The notes beneath the pieces are model-generated. The model did not search any database, had not been told where the DNA came from, and worked only from the letters and a program-made list of their open reading frames with translations. The position numbers and the translations under genes are program-made. Shown here one piece after another: positions 22,801 through 34,400 of a DNA stretch of 64,000 nt (position 1 is the stretch's first letter; each line of letters begins with the position of its first letter). The stretch is taken from NCBI GenBank assembly GCA_963693305.1, contig OY855910.1:17258862-17322861 (forward strand), written 5' to 3'. Source of the stretch: Meandrina meandrites. Its lineage: Eukaryota > Cnidaria > Anthozoa > Scleractinia > Meandrinidae.

Positions 22801-25800
22801 AAGACTACAAATTGACAAGGCAGAGGTGGAATTCCTTCAAAAATGCTTTAAACAACAAAGAATGCCCATAAATGTCCAAGATGTAACATGTAAGATATAA
22901 GGTGTCTTTGAAATTGTGCACGATCATTTTAGTCACTTTGTTTCACAGTTCAGAGCCTACGCATGGTAAATTATCATTCATGTTGCGAACGTTAAGGGAG
23001 GCTCCATACTGAATCGCTAATCCTGAATACACATATCGAGTTGCGGCATGTAGCAAAGTTGTTTCAAATGACGACAGGAAAGCTATCGTGAGATGTTTTG
23101 TGCAAGTGTTTTCAAGATATTAAGTTTGTAAAAAGGATGAATGATCGAGATCTCTGGGCGTGTGACGCTATGTCCTCAGATAAATGAAAAAAAGAAAAAG
23201 ATTTTTGCTCCTCTGCAGTGAGGTTTTTCAGTAGAGAATCAATAGAAAAATGTCTTAGAGTTACAAACCTCAACTCACGTTATAAACATGTGTTATTGAA
23301 TTTTGAAATTTATAGGTGCCAGCTCAGTCAGTCACAAAAAGTAATAGTCATGTATCTATAGAACTTCAGATACGAAAATGATACATTTGCATGGTACAGC
23401 AATGAATGAAAAACACACGACACGAAAAAATACCCTAATGTTGTAAATATTCTTTTCCATTGAATCCCATCATGAATAGCTGCTTTATTAATCTGTTATA
23501 CAATTGTTAAAAAATGAAACGTTTAGGGAATATCAAGCAACGCTTGGTTTTTGTTCAGGACAGATTTTGTATACACTGAATTACATCGAGATCAGATCGT
23601 ATTTGATTGCCATGGACTTGTCGCATTTCAAAATATTTGCTTACTGATGTTGGATTGTATTTTCGTGAGCGAATTCATTCTAGTATAAAAACTACGTTTT
23701 GCTCATCTGCAATCTAACATTTGAAAATTTAATTGATCCTCCAAAAACAACACATTTTTTTATTCGATTGATTTAATTGGGATTTGAAGGTCAATGTTAC
23801 CGCATCCTGCTGTAAAAGCATAGTGCATGCACTACTGGAAACGACTGTGAACTGACTGCAATCTTATTTGATGAAAACTGAGAAAACATCCTTTCTTCCT
23901 ACGGGGCTACTATTTTGGTCCTTCTATTTCTTTGGCCCTTTATGTTATATCCACGTTACATAATGACTATTATATATCACTAAAAGTTTAATTAATTTTA
24001 AACCTCGCACAAAAGAAAAGGAAATACTCGTATTTTTGAAACCACCCTCATGTTGGTTTTTCTTCTGCAAACTTAAGACGGGTGTACTACACCTTAATGA
24101 TATTTTATTTCAAAAGAATCATATTTTCTAGTACGATAATTTTCAAATAATGATGGCATTATTGTAGCGACGAAAGTTAATTATCCATGAAAGGAAAAAA
24201 GAGTGGTAACGGATTTGTCAAATAAGTTGACTTTTTCAAAATATGATTTTAAGTATATAATCATCTAATCATTTTTTACGTTTTTCGAAAAAGAAAAATA
24301 ACTTTACGAAAAAGTTTTTTATAGAGTTGGAATTATATAAGGAGGTTTAAAATGATCTAAAATTAGATTATAGACGCAAAGACGCATCTTACACACGTAA
24401 GCGGATGCCTGTAGAGTGTTGCATGGGTAATTAGGTTGGATTTCTCGTCGACTTTTGCACAAAATATGACTCAGTTTTCTAATCAGCGTCCTTGTGGGAG
24501 ATGAAGGGAAACTAAGTTCACATGCAACTGAAAGATTCTACCAGCCGGGCGAAGAGGAGTACAGTCCGTTCGTTTTGTTTGCTAATTCTCCATTTTCTGG
24601 AGTGCGCCCGAAACGTAAAAACAACACTTTTGAAATGAAAACTGCACATTAAGATAATTGTTTCCTATTTCCTGAGCATGTAACGAACGTTCGCGCAAAG
24701 AAAGTCAATTTCCTGAAAAATTTGTTGAAGATTGTTAACTGGATGTAAATAGTGGATAAAAGGTTTAAACATTGAGATCGGTTTCTTTCATTCTTTGTTA
24801 ACAATTTTAAAAACATGAAAACGAAGACAAAGACTCTTTTGTCAACGAACAGGACATCGATTGTAAAGCCGCAAAATAAAAGAGCGCTGGTCTTCGAAAG
24901 AATCGCAGTTTTGTTTAGCTTTTTCCGAAATCGACTAGTTTTGATTCTTCGTCAAACTGCTTCAAGGAAATACCTTTTGAGGAGAAATTCTTTATCACAT
25001 ATAAAGGTGAGTTTCATTCCCTTGTGATGGGATTCACAATGCTTTATAAATATATGATACTTAACAGACGACATAAATGCCTTTATGTCTCAATATAATT
25101 TCATTCCCCTATTGCAATAAAGTCTTGCTGGATCGAGGTTTAGTTTTCAATTAACTCTTAAAATCTACATGTCGCCTTTACTTGACGTCATGGTGTTATG
25201 GAAAAGGAGAATTTTAAGAAAATTGAAATTAAAGCCAAAAACAGTCTACCCTATATGCCACCATATTGGCCGCCGAAGGTTACACCAGTTTCAAGTTTTA
25301 AACGTACTTTCAACAATATCGCCAAAAAACACCAAAGAGTTAAAAACGACCAACTTATTTTTTGGCCTATTTAGCTATGGTGACTTAATTTAATGTTGTT
25401 CACGATAGTAAAAAGATTTTGTATTTTGTTTCGAGACTGAAAACGAGTACGCTTTTTTTTCTATCTGAGAATTGTGATAAAAATTGATTCGCTTCTTATT
25501 TGCTTATTTCATAACTAATGAAAACACTGTCAAGTTTTTTTGACTTTTTCTTTTAAATGTCATACTTAGTCCATTTTCATAGAACAATTGATTATTCCAT
25601 TTGATTGATATCTTTTAATGAAGGAGGTGATAACAGGAGACCGGTTAACATCGGCAGTTGTTGGACCACGAGGCTTGTGGAAACAACTGCATCAATCGCG
25701 TTTGATTGGCTGCACAAGAGAAGTCTAATAAATAATATGACGGCGAGCTCGAGGTTTCTATCTGGTGATAGTTGGCGAGGGTCCAAGCCCCCGACAACTA

Positions 25801-26440
25801 TCAAAAGCCAATAGAAACAGACAGAGAGCGAGTTGTCTTACAGTTTTAGCATAACCCAGTGACCGATCACAGAAAGTAAGAACTTCAGTGAAAGTGGTTT
25901 ATCTATAGTTTTGGTTTGCGATTTTGGAGTCGCCCACTACCTCTCGGAACGAGTTACTTCACTGGTTCTAAAAACAATAGATACATGTGAAAACAATGCC
26001 CTTAGCCCTGAATAACAATAAAGGTAGTTTTTATAGCGGGCGAATGAAAATAGATGTTCCAGAGAGGTGTTGTCTTTTAGATTTCGCGAATTTTACTTGC
26101 GTGCGCTCCCAGGGCAGTCTTTCGAAATGTCTCGTCAACAAGATACTTACAGAAAGCTATTTGCTCTGCTATTTTTAGCCACCACTTTAAACGAATACGT
26201 CACTTAGAAAATGGAAATGGAAAAGGATCACTAAATTTAACACCGGTAAAATAAAAATAGTAAAATAAAAAATAGCCTTGTTATAAAAAATCACTAAATT
26301 TGGCACCGGCTTATATAGTAACCTTGAAGTATTTTTGCCAATTGTTATTTAAACCCCACTGGGTTTTTACAATGATAGTTACGTGCAATGACGTCATTGG
26401 TCTTTACTGACGCCCCTCTTCTTTATGGGTAAAATCAGAC
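19861..26440. other. gene-poor region
   Basis: Apart from a tandem duplication (21718-21901) I see no gene. Two short plus-strand frames are the only candidates. 24815-25007 encodes a Lys/Arg-rich peptide and ends in a good donor (AAAG|GTGAGT at 25008). 25169-25393 is also basic. Neither has a signal, domain or matching second exon, so neither is called. Confidence 0.4.
21718..21901. repeat. recent tandem duplication, two 92-bp units
   Basis: The unit ACTAGTA(C/G)TTCGTACGCT... starts at 21718 and again at 21810. Across the 92-bp unit I see two differences (C/G near the start and A/G in CAGTGTACTT). No open frame is preserved, so it is probably a neutral slippage or unequal-exchange duplication. 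Confidence 0.85.
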
Positions 26441-26449
26441 GTTCATCAG

Positions 26450-26985
26450 CTAGAAGTCTACATCTCTGGTAATAGGCCTTGAGATATGTTTTGCGGGCGA
26501 AGGCTATTTCATTGAGCCAGAAACCAATCGCGTTAAAGCAATCACCGTTCGCAGCTTTTCATTAGCTCGCTCGCAAGTCGGGTGAGAAGCGCTTGTCTTC
26601 CAGTTAGAAGTGGCTTATTTGCCGATTAGTTCCTTCGTCCTTCCTTCACCCTTTTCGCTACCGACAAACAATCACAAAGAAGATTTCTCCGGACTCGCTA
26701 TATTTGATATGTTCTGTAATATGTATTCCTTTACAATTTATGGCATGTTAACGTCAGGCCCGTAGGCTGGTCTTTGCCCGGGTTCGTTTTCTCTTAAAAC
26801 GGACCACACCAGTGGCACACGAAATACTATCAGGGGCGTTACGTAGCCAGCTTTTAGGAGTTGAAAGGGTTCATCCGAATCCCCGAAATCCCCCGCTCCC
26901 GGGCGAGTACGGGCCTGAACGTACGAGAAAGTAAAAACAAAGATAGGTAATGTACAGACCTTATTTAAAGGAATTTTAACAAGAA
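26450..26985 (+). promoter_or_regulatory. upstream region of the 27-kb peptide gene
   Basis: About 50 bp at 26450-26496 repeat the segment at 10836-10885 (CTAGAAGTCTACATCT, GGTAATAGG, GAGATATGT). A CCAAT box (ACCAATCGCG, 26523-26532) follows. A first, untranslated exon of the 27013 gene should lie in this region, because an acceptor ends right before its ATG. Function is inference. Confidence 0.3.
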
Positions 26986-27012
26986 ATGTATGGCAAAATG
27001 GTCTTTCTGCAG

Positions 27013-27462
27013 ATGAAAAGAATACTCGGGATGATAATGCTGTTTATGATAGCCGCGAGTGATTCAGCAAATAACTCGGCCAATAGCACCAGTGGACAGA
27101 ATGGCGCGGTGCCTTCTTCAGTTAGCCAAGGTCAACCAAGCCAGGTGGCAGCAGACTGTTTACCATTTTGCATGGAAGGAGTGGGTCGTAAACGTGAGAT
27201 ACAAAACGCCGACTGGGGCACAGAAAAAATGCAAGACACAAAAGCACAAGAAAACTTTCAACCTCAATCTCGCTGGGTGATTGCTGAAGAAAAAGCGTCC
27301 TCTTTGTCCACCATTCCGCGCTTAGTAGCCAGGCTAAGGGAAGCTTTCAAACGCCAACAGCAAATGCAGGCACGACAGATCTGGAAAGACAGTGAAAGTA
27401 TGACGTCATATAAAAGAGGAGGTAGTCGTAGTCACCAACTTCTGCGCGCAAGACATCTATAA
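27013..27462 (+). CDS. secreted peptide precursor with one predicted amidated Cys-loop peptide
   Basis: 149 residues from the ATG at 27013. That ATG directly follows a splice-acceptor-like TCTTTCTGCAG, so I prefer it to the in-frame ATG at 26986. Residues 1-19 (MKRILGMIMLFMIAASDSA) form a signal peptide. A Ser/Asn/Gln-rich spacer leads to DCLPFCMEGVGRKR (about 49-62). GRKR is a textbook prohormone-convertase site with the Gly needed for C-terminal amidation, so the predicted product ends in CMEGV-amide with a C-x3-C loop. The remaining 87 residues are a charged spacer with one more basic site (YKR). A 3' UTR intron may follow the stop, with an acceptor TTTTACTTTTTCAG ending at 28130 and AATAAA at 28219 and 28238. 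I do not recognise the family. A neuropeptide or other peptide hormone is the best reading; a secreted defence peptide is possible. Confidence 0.6.
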   Translation: MKRILGMIMLFMIAASDSANNSANSTSGQNGAVPSSVSQGQPSQVAADCLPFCMEGVGRKREIQNADWGTEKMQDTKAQENFQPQSRWVIAEEKASSLSTIPRLVARLREAFKRQQQMQARQIWKDSESMTSYKRGGSRSHQLLRARHL

Positions 27463-28218
27463 AGGTCACAAAAAAGGTTAGTTGTCTCCTAGTGACTGTA
27501 TGAAAGCCGTGAAACTGTTGTTAGCTTATTGTTGGTAACAAATACTTGCAGTTGAAACTGCAACAACTTTAACCTTCGTTCTCGTTTTCATTTAGGCGGC
27601 CGGCGACAGTTTCCAGCACTTTCGAAGACTTAGATTTTGATGGGTCATTATGACCTCTCTCTATCAGTTAATGCTACAATCTAATGGTGTCAAACAAATG
27701 CCCAGTGATTGGTTAACACATTGTTATCACAGGCTACCATAGCAACCGTATAACCTTCTAAATACACCCTTAACTGCTAATAACTCAAAAACGTCGGTGA
27801 CCCCTATTATTTAAATATAGCCGATCTCCTTCAGTGCTAAACGACCAGGCAACTAAAATTCCCTTCCAAAAATTTGCTTTTAATATCAAAGTCAAATCTT
27901 AAGTATCATGGCGATAGATCGTTTCAAGTTGCTGCACGCAGACTTTGGGACGCTTAACCTGATAGGAAAAGATCCATCCAATCACATAGTGAATTGAAAA
28001 AAGAGATCAAGACACTACTTTTGAGGAAGGCCGTACTTCAAATCAGTAAAAACCCTCACAACTGTCAGTCATAGTCAATTTACGGCTCCCTGATAGAATT
28101 GAATCTTATCTTTGTATTTTTACTTTTTCAGGATTATCAAGAAGATGTGGAAGGATGCTAAGGAGTGCATATGCGTTTGTGATGTTAATACTAAGAAAAA
28201 CCCCTTGCATGATTGGAT

Positions 28219-28243
28219 AATAAAGTTTATTAGATTGAATAAA
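28219..28243 (+). terminator. polyadenylation signals for the 27-kb peptide gene
   Basis: Two AATAAA hexamers (28219-28224 and 28238-28243) lie about 100 bp after a strong splice acceptor ending at 28130. They probably end the transcript of the 27013 gene through an untranslated last exon. The assignment is inference. Confidence 0.4.
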
Positions 28244-28374
28244 GTAGTAGATTGCATATTCACTCAGCAAAATGGTGTTTCTTTTATTTGTTATTATTAG
28301 AAGCTGCGTAAGAGATAAAATAAAATAAATTACTGCCTCTGTAATGTGCTCTCTATGATGTGCACCCCGTCATA

Positions 28375-28443
28375 AGAAGAATCCTGGATCTGCCCTTGTC
28401 TGGATAACAAGGCCAGTGCCTTAACCACTAGACATGCCGCGTC
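28375..28443 (-). mobile_element. tRNA-like SINE fragment
   Basis: On the minus strand the sequence reads GCATGTCTAGTGGTTAAGGC (box A-like) followed by a CAGATCCAGGATTC box B-like end. Only the tRNA-related head is recognisable. Confidence 0.45.
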
Positions 28444-31380
28444 TATAAATTGTTACCGGGTATTAAAGGCAATGTGTCTTTTCTATTCAATTTTCCTCTT
28501 TCCAAACGAAAGAGTGACAGTTGCCAAGATTCCAACACTCCCTTCCTCCCCTCCACCGCTTCGCCAACGTGTAATTGACATAAGCCGTGTTGCTTCAAGA
28601 GCGTGTTATTTTAAGTTGTTTAATTTAAACATGTCAATTTTTTACACTCTACGCAGCTATTCCTTTCATGTTGACTTGTCGCACGAAGTGTAGATGTCTA
28701 GTTTCTGCAACAGTTTTAAGAAAGTTAAGTGGAAAACGTAACGTGTAACATGGTCTTGGAACATGTTAGGGTATCCATCGGTATCTGAGAAAACTACCGA
28801 TGTTTATTTCTTTATCTTTTAAAGCTTTGTCGAATTTGAAACTCACGGAAACTGCATGCAAACGTTGTTAGCAACAAAGAGAAAACTATGTTGTGTTTCG
28901 TGTGGTTTTCGTGGGGATTTTTGAGCTGACCCGGCGGTATAAGTTTGGTGATTGCAAAAGACGTTTGACATTGGCTATGTTCAATTAAAAAATTGACGTG
29001 GCACGTCACAGCTCGGTTTATCAAAGATTATTTTGGCAGATTAAAACTAAATCATAATATGGAACTGCAGTTGAATGTGGTTAATTTTCTACTGTCGGTT
29101 GAACCAAATAAGTAGTTGTTCTCACATACTCAGATTGAGTTCGATTGGATTTAACTGAGCTCGGAAATCGTCCGGAATCGAGCTCTTACACAAAATTTCT
29201 GGTTCGATTGGGTTCGATTAAGGAACTAAAACGAACCCAATCAAGTTCGATTGTGTTCGATTAAGTTCGATTTGTTAGGTCGGTAATTAAGTGGGGGACC
29301 GCGCAAGTCCTTGTACCGAAAAAAATTCTCACAATAGCTGCTGTCTGTGACCAAATGACTGTGTTCGATCAAAAACGACATATTTATCCTAAAATGTAAG
29401 GCAAAAATAATGTTTATACCACTAGCTTTTTGGTTAGTTACCCAATGCCCCTTGTATTCCCTCCCCCCAAAAAGGAAAAAAAAATGAGGTCATTACACTC
29501 AAACTGCAAATAAAGCGGAAATCTATTTTAAGATACAGCGACACCGAGTTGGACCGGAAACTTGTCGCAGCTGATCACGAAATACGTGTAAACAACTGTC
29601 AAGTAACTTCAAGTAGAAAATCGTCGCTAGCTTGTGTCAGTGGATTGTACTGCAGTGCAACAAGAAAACTCAGACCACTTTTTCTTCATGTTTAAATTTT
29701 GGTTGATCTTCCCTACATTTGCGCACCTTATTTAACGAACACCATTTCATAAAATAAACAATGAAACAACGTCGGAATATGTTTTTTTTCTAAATATTTA
29801 CAAGAGATGCTTTGCCCGAGTAGGCCGCAGGTTTAGATGATACAAATTAAGAGGAGAAAAAGATAAAATACTCCATTGTGCACGATTCAATTTTTACGAA
29901 AAGCTAATTGAACGTGAACGATTCCTCGCCGGGCTATTATTATGTTTTTTAATTTTTTTTCTTTCGTAAAGTCATTTTAGAAGCGCCTCAAATGAAGTGA
30001 TTGATATTGCAAAGGAATTCCCGACGAGATTTGCTATTTTCACCCTTAGCAGGATGTCTTTCTTGGTTAAGATAATATTTGTGTCTGAATTCTTTTTATT
30101 TAATTGTAATTGGATCATAACTGATTTGCCCTCAAAACATTCAACTGATGCTTCCTTACGCAAAAACCACGAACTTAAACATTGATTACAGTTTTTTAAT
30201 TTTTTTTTATACATCATCTGACAAATTTTGGTAATTGTCTAGTTACTGTTTTCAATGATATACTTATCGTAAGTCGGGTGGTAACGATGAGTTTTATTTA
30301 TCTCGGAAATCTAGAAATTCAGGTTTTAGTCGTTATATCGGTTTATGGACCAAAACAACAATTATTATGCTTTTACAGTCGATAGCTTATATGATACAAC
30401 GCAACGTCACGAACTATGATAAATAAAACGAAAATGCCCCTGCAGAATTTATCTTTAAGTTGTTTGAAAAAAATCAGTAGGTGAACCCACAACTTTTATA
30501 CTTTTATTCCGTAAATTCAATGCAATGGCAAGGGTGATTCTTTTCACGTTCGCCAATAATTTTGTTGTAGTCAATTCGGGTTATGCTAGTTGCATTCTTC
30601 ACTCACGACAGAAGCATGGTTTGAAATAGAAATAAATGGGCGTAATTATGTGGCCCAGCTTTGATAGTTTGCCAAAAAAGGCTGAATGTAGTTGCTCCAT
30701 CTAAAATGTGACCACTTTTCCGGCACTTTGAGGCACCAAAGTTTTAATACCATTTATTTGTTGATAACTTTATTTACATTCCCAGCCTGGAAGCACACGC
30801 CAAAATTCAACACCCATACACAAATAAATACATACCAGGTTGTATTTGTTATTTTAAGATATAAAGAGTCTTTTTTTCGTTTCTGTCAGTGTTTCATTTT
30901 GAATTGAAAACCCAAAACACAAAACAGATGCCACTATATGATACTGCCGAATAATCACCCTTTGACTGAACAAATGTGCCCCTTCATTAAAGATAGATCA
31001 GTTTTCCGGGGTTAAAAAGAGTGCACAAAAATTTACTGGTTTCGTTTCCTGTTTCAAATCACTTGAGTGACAACAAGTTTGCTGTAAGGGATTTTTTGAC
31101 ATTAATTTTTAAGGTTCACCTTGGTGCGTGTTTTTGAAAGGCCAGCCCTTCGAATAACCAAAAACAATGGAAATTCTGACCTTATCTTCACGATTAGCTC
31201 AAGCTCATCTTAAGAGCTTCTCGTTGATTTAGCATCTTGGGATTACTGAAATCCAAAATATTTTGTGTAAAGAAACACGATCTGCACTAGTCCAAAGCCG
31301 ATTTTAGTCGGGCGTGCATTTGGGAGCTTAGGGAAGCTTAGCAGTGTAATTAGTTCTGCAGAAGATCTGCAACGCGGACA
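28444..31380. other. intergenic DNA with GTTCGATT repeats, no gene seen
   Basis: Between 29135 and 29275 the motif GTTCGATT recurs in both orientations (AGTTCGATT, GGTTCGATT, GGGTTCGATTAAG), probably a short degenerate transposon. The rest has no supportable gene. The stretch just before 31380 should contain the promoter and 5' UTR of the plus-strand LMO gene. Confidence 0.4.
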
Positions 31381-31406
31381 GTTCATCGAGGGAGCACCTG
31401 AAAAAC

Positions 31407-34400
31407 ATGGGTAAGTGAATGATTATTGAGCACATTCGGCTGTTTTGACAATTCCACTAAAGCCTTAACTGGTCTTCTTGAACTATTCAACAAGTTTCGT
31501 AGGGATGTTTCGAATCACCCTGAATTTCTCCGGAAAATAATTAATTTTATTGTCAGCTGCAAGTCAAAAGCGTATTCCAAGCCAATCTATTGTCCGCGAA
31601 TAGACGCCATTTTAAAATTATCTTTTGAATCATCGATGGTTAAAATTAATGTTAGATTGATCAGTGCATAATAAGGCAGCGATTCTATGAATAGAAATGG
31701 ACACGGTTATCTACTTTTAGTATGAAAGCTCGATAATAGAAGAACAGTTGTCTACAACTGACATGATCACAATAGCGCATGAAGACGACAAAATCTTCTG
31801 TGTGGACGGCTCTCAATACAAACTTTCCTGGCTCCGATTTCTTTGAATAAAAATTTGCAACCTTCTCGTTACAACAACATGGGTATACAATATGGAATTT
31901 CCTTTTTATTTTAATCCAATTTTCAAAACTTTAACCAAAAGTTGCCATATCCCAATCGAAGATTATTTTATAAAGTTCATCGAAATTTTATTCTGTAACT
32001 AGTCAGTCGAGTCAATCAACTTCTTCTTTTATAGCTCATAGGACAGGCCTATAGATAGTATGGGACAGCACCTATTTTTACTAACAAAGTAGTCAAACCA
32101 TGTATATATTCAGTCCGATCAACCCAGTGAATAACATTGCGGTAGAAGTCAATGAATTGTTCCGTACACATCAACAACATGAAATTAATCACATAAAATT
32201 TACATTTCATTCAATTTTTCGCATGTCTTACCAAATATTTAATTGATAAATTAATTGAAAAATGACAGATTTCTTGATTAACTGATTGATTGATCGATTG
32301 ATTGATTGATTGATTGTTTCAATTCACTTTAGCTAACCTTGGCTCAATGCGCTGTCCTTTCATCATTCAATCTACTGAATTTATCGAACCATGAATTCAC
32401 TGAAATTGTCGGCCGTTAGGAGGTTGATAGGTTAGATAAGCAAAAGTTAAAATAGTACCTTTCCGTCTTCAGTGTCAAAGTTAAAATCTTCCCCTCTCAG
32501 CTGCCTTCAGACTGTAAAAAACCGCTGCTTGTAGCGATGACACGTTTATAACAAAACCAGCCTAGATGGACAGTGTGAAACATTATGGCTATGTCATTAA
32601 CGTACGATGTAAACTTCAGAAATGCGTGACTGATTCGGACAACATGCTAGGATTTCTTTCATCCCGGCCGCACAAGATAATTAGCCTGTTCAAGTGCCAT
32701 GCACACGGAGTGAGGCGGAAACAAGCGATTTCCTTTCCCTCTACTCCATGGGTACGGAATCATGGCTGATTTACTAAAAGTGATTGATTTATTTTAGGGG
32801 ATAGCGAGAATGAAGAAAATAATACAGAAGAGCAAAAGCCGAATGAACTGAAAATCTGTGCACAGTGTGATAAGAAGATCGAGGGGAAGTTTTTGCTGCG
32901 AGCTTTGGACCAGTTCTGGCATGAAGAGTGTTTAAAATGTTCTTACTGCAACACACAACTGGCGGACTTGAGCTTCAAGTTTTACCTCAAAGGAGATTTA
33001 ATACTTTGTAAACGAGACTACATCAGGTGAGCCACTTTTATTGTTGTAATAACATAGGAAATTTCACCTTTAATTTGACAAGGTAAAGGAAAAAACATAT
33101 CAAGCTTTGCGTCAAATGAGGGTCTGGATGAGCATGCTTGAATCTCAGTTAGACCGCTGAGAATGAAGCGCTTTTCCCAAAACAGGAAACCCACGAAAGA
33201 GAAGGCACTTACCATTTATAATTTAGTTACCCGTTATTGTTTTCCCTTGTCGGAAGACTGAAAACGGAAGAAATGAACAAATGGTACAGAATGTTCCGAC
33301 GGTTCATACCAACCGAAATGAAAGGGCTACCTCAAAATGAAGTCCACAATTGAATCTTCCGGAAAATTGCTGTTTCGTTTGCTTTCCAACCGAAATTTCA
33401 GGTATTTTTAATTAAATGGTAAGTACCCCCACCTCCCCCCCCCCCACGCGGGGGTTCTCCCATAATTGTGCTGTATAGGTGTGTGCCGCGGGGTAGGGTA
33501 TATTTTTTGTAGTATCCTTTCTGCTTCTTCTGGCATTATGATCCCAGTGTGATCCTAAGATAGGGTACCTTTATACTAATTCTTAGCTACCATTTTCCAC
33601 TCAAATAGGTTGTCTTCCTTTCTTGGGTTTAGGCCTTCAAGGTATCTGTACTCGAAAAATTTAGGCTAACTTTACAAGTTGTTTCCGCGCGTCTTCAAAT
33701 AATCAAAATTAATAGCTGTGGTTTTATTTCTCTCCGCAAATTTATATTTTATTTTCCTCTTGATGATCAAAAATTATGTTTCTCATGGGTTAACTTGCCT
33801 ACCAATAATTTCAGAACAGTTTTGACCAAAAATCTGCGAAATTCTCGTGACGGAGCTCCTTTAAATTAGCCAATGACGGCTTGAAAAAGACATATCGAAT
33901 CTCCATATTGTTATGTAAGGTCAGCTTAATCTGTACGAAATTCCAGCTGAACGTTAATTTATTGTTTTTGAACATCGTGCCTAAAAATTGAATGAAATCC
34001 TTGTTTTCATCAATTTATAGATCTGTGGTTGACAGTCAAGCATTATTTTCATGAGATTAGTAATGTAACATATGTTTTCATAAGAAAACACATGATTTCC
34101 AAGTTTGTTTTATCTGCACGCACGCTGGCATGTTAAGACAAGGAATATCCCGGCTTTTCTTGTGTAGCGCAGACATGGCGTAATATTTAATGATGATAAG
34201 AAGATTAACAACTCTTGAATCCGATCAATACACGACCTAAGCAGCGACTGACAGTTTAAACAGGGGAATAAGCACGCAGTAATCGTGTTATTGCTCGAAG
34301 AGTTATTCAATAACGTTTAGCAAAAAGGTTAAAAATACTTCCATATCAAGCAGGTATCTTTTAAAACGCTCCCCATTGCGCATCTAAAGACATTTGTTCA

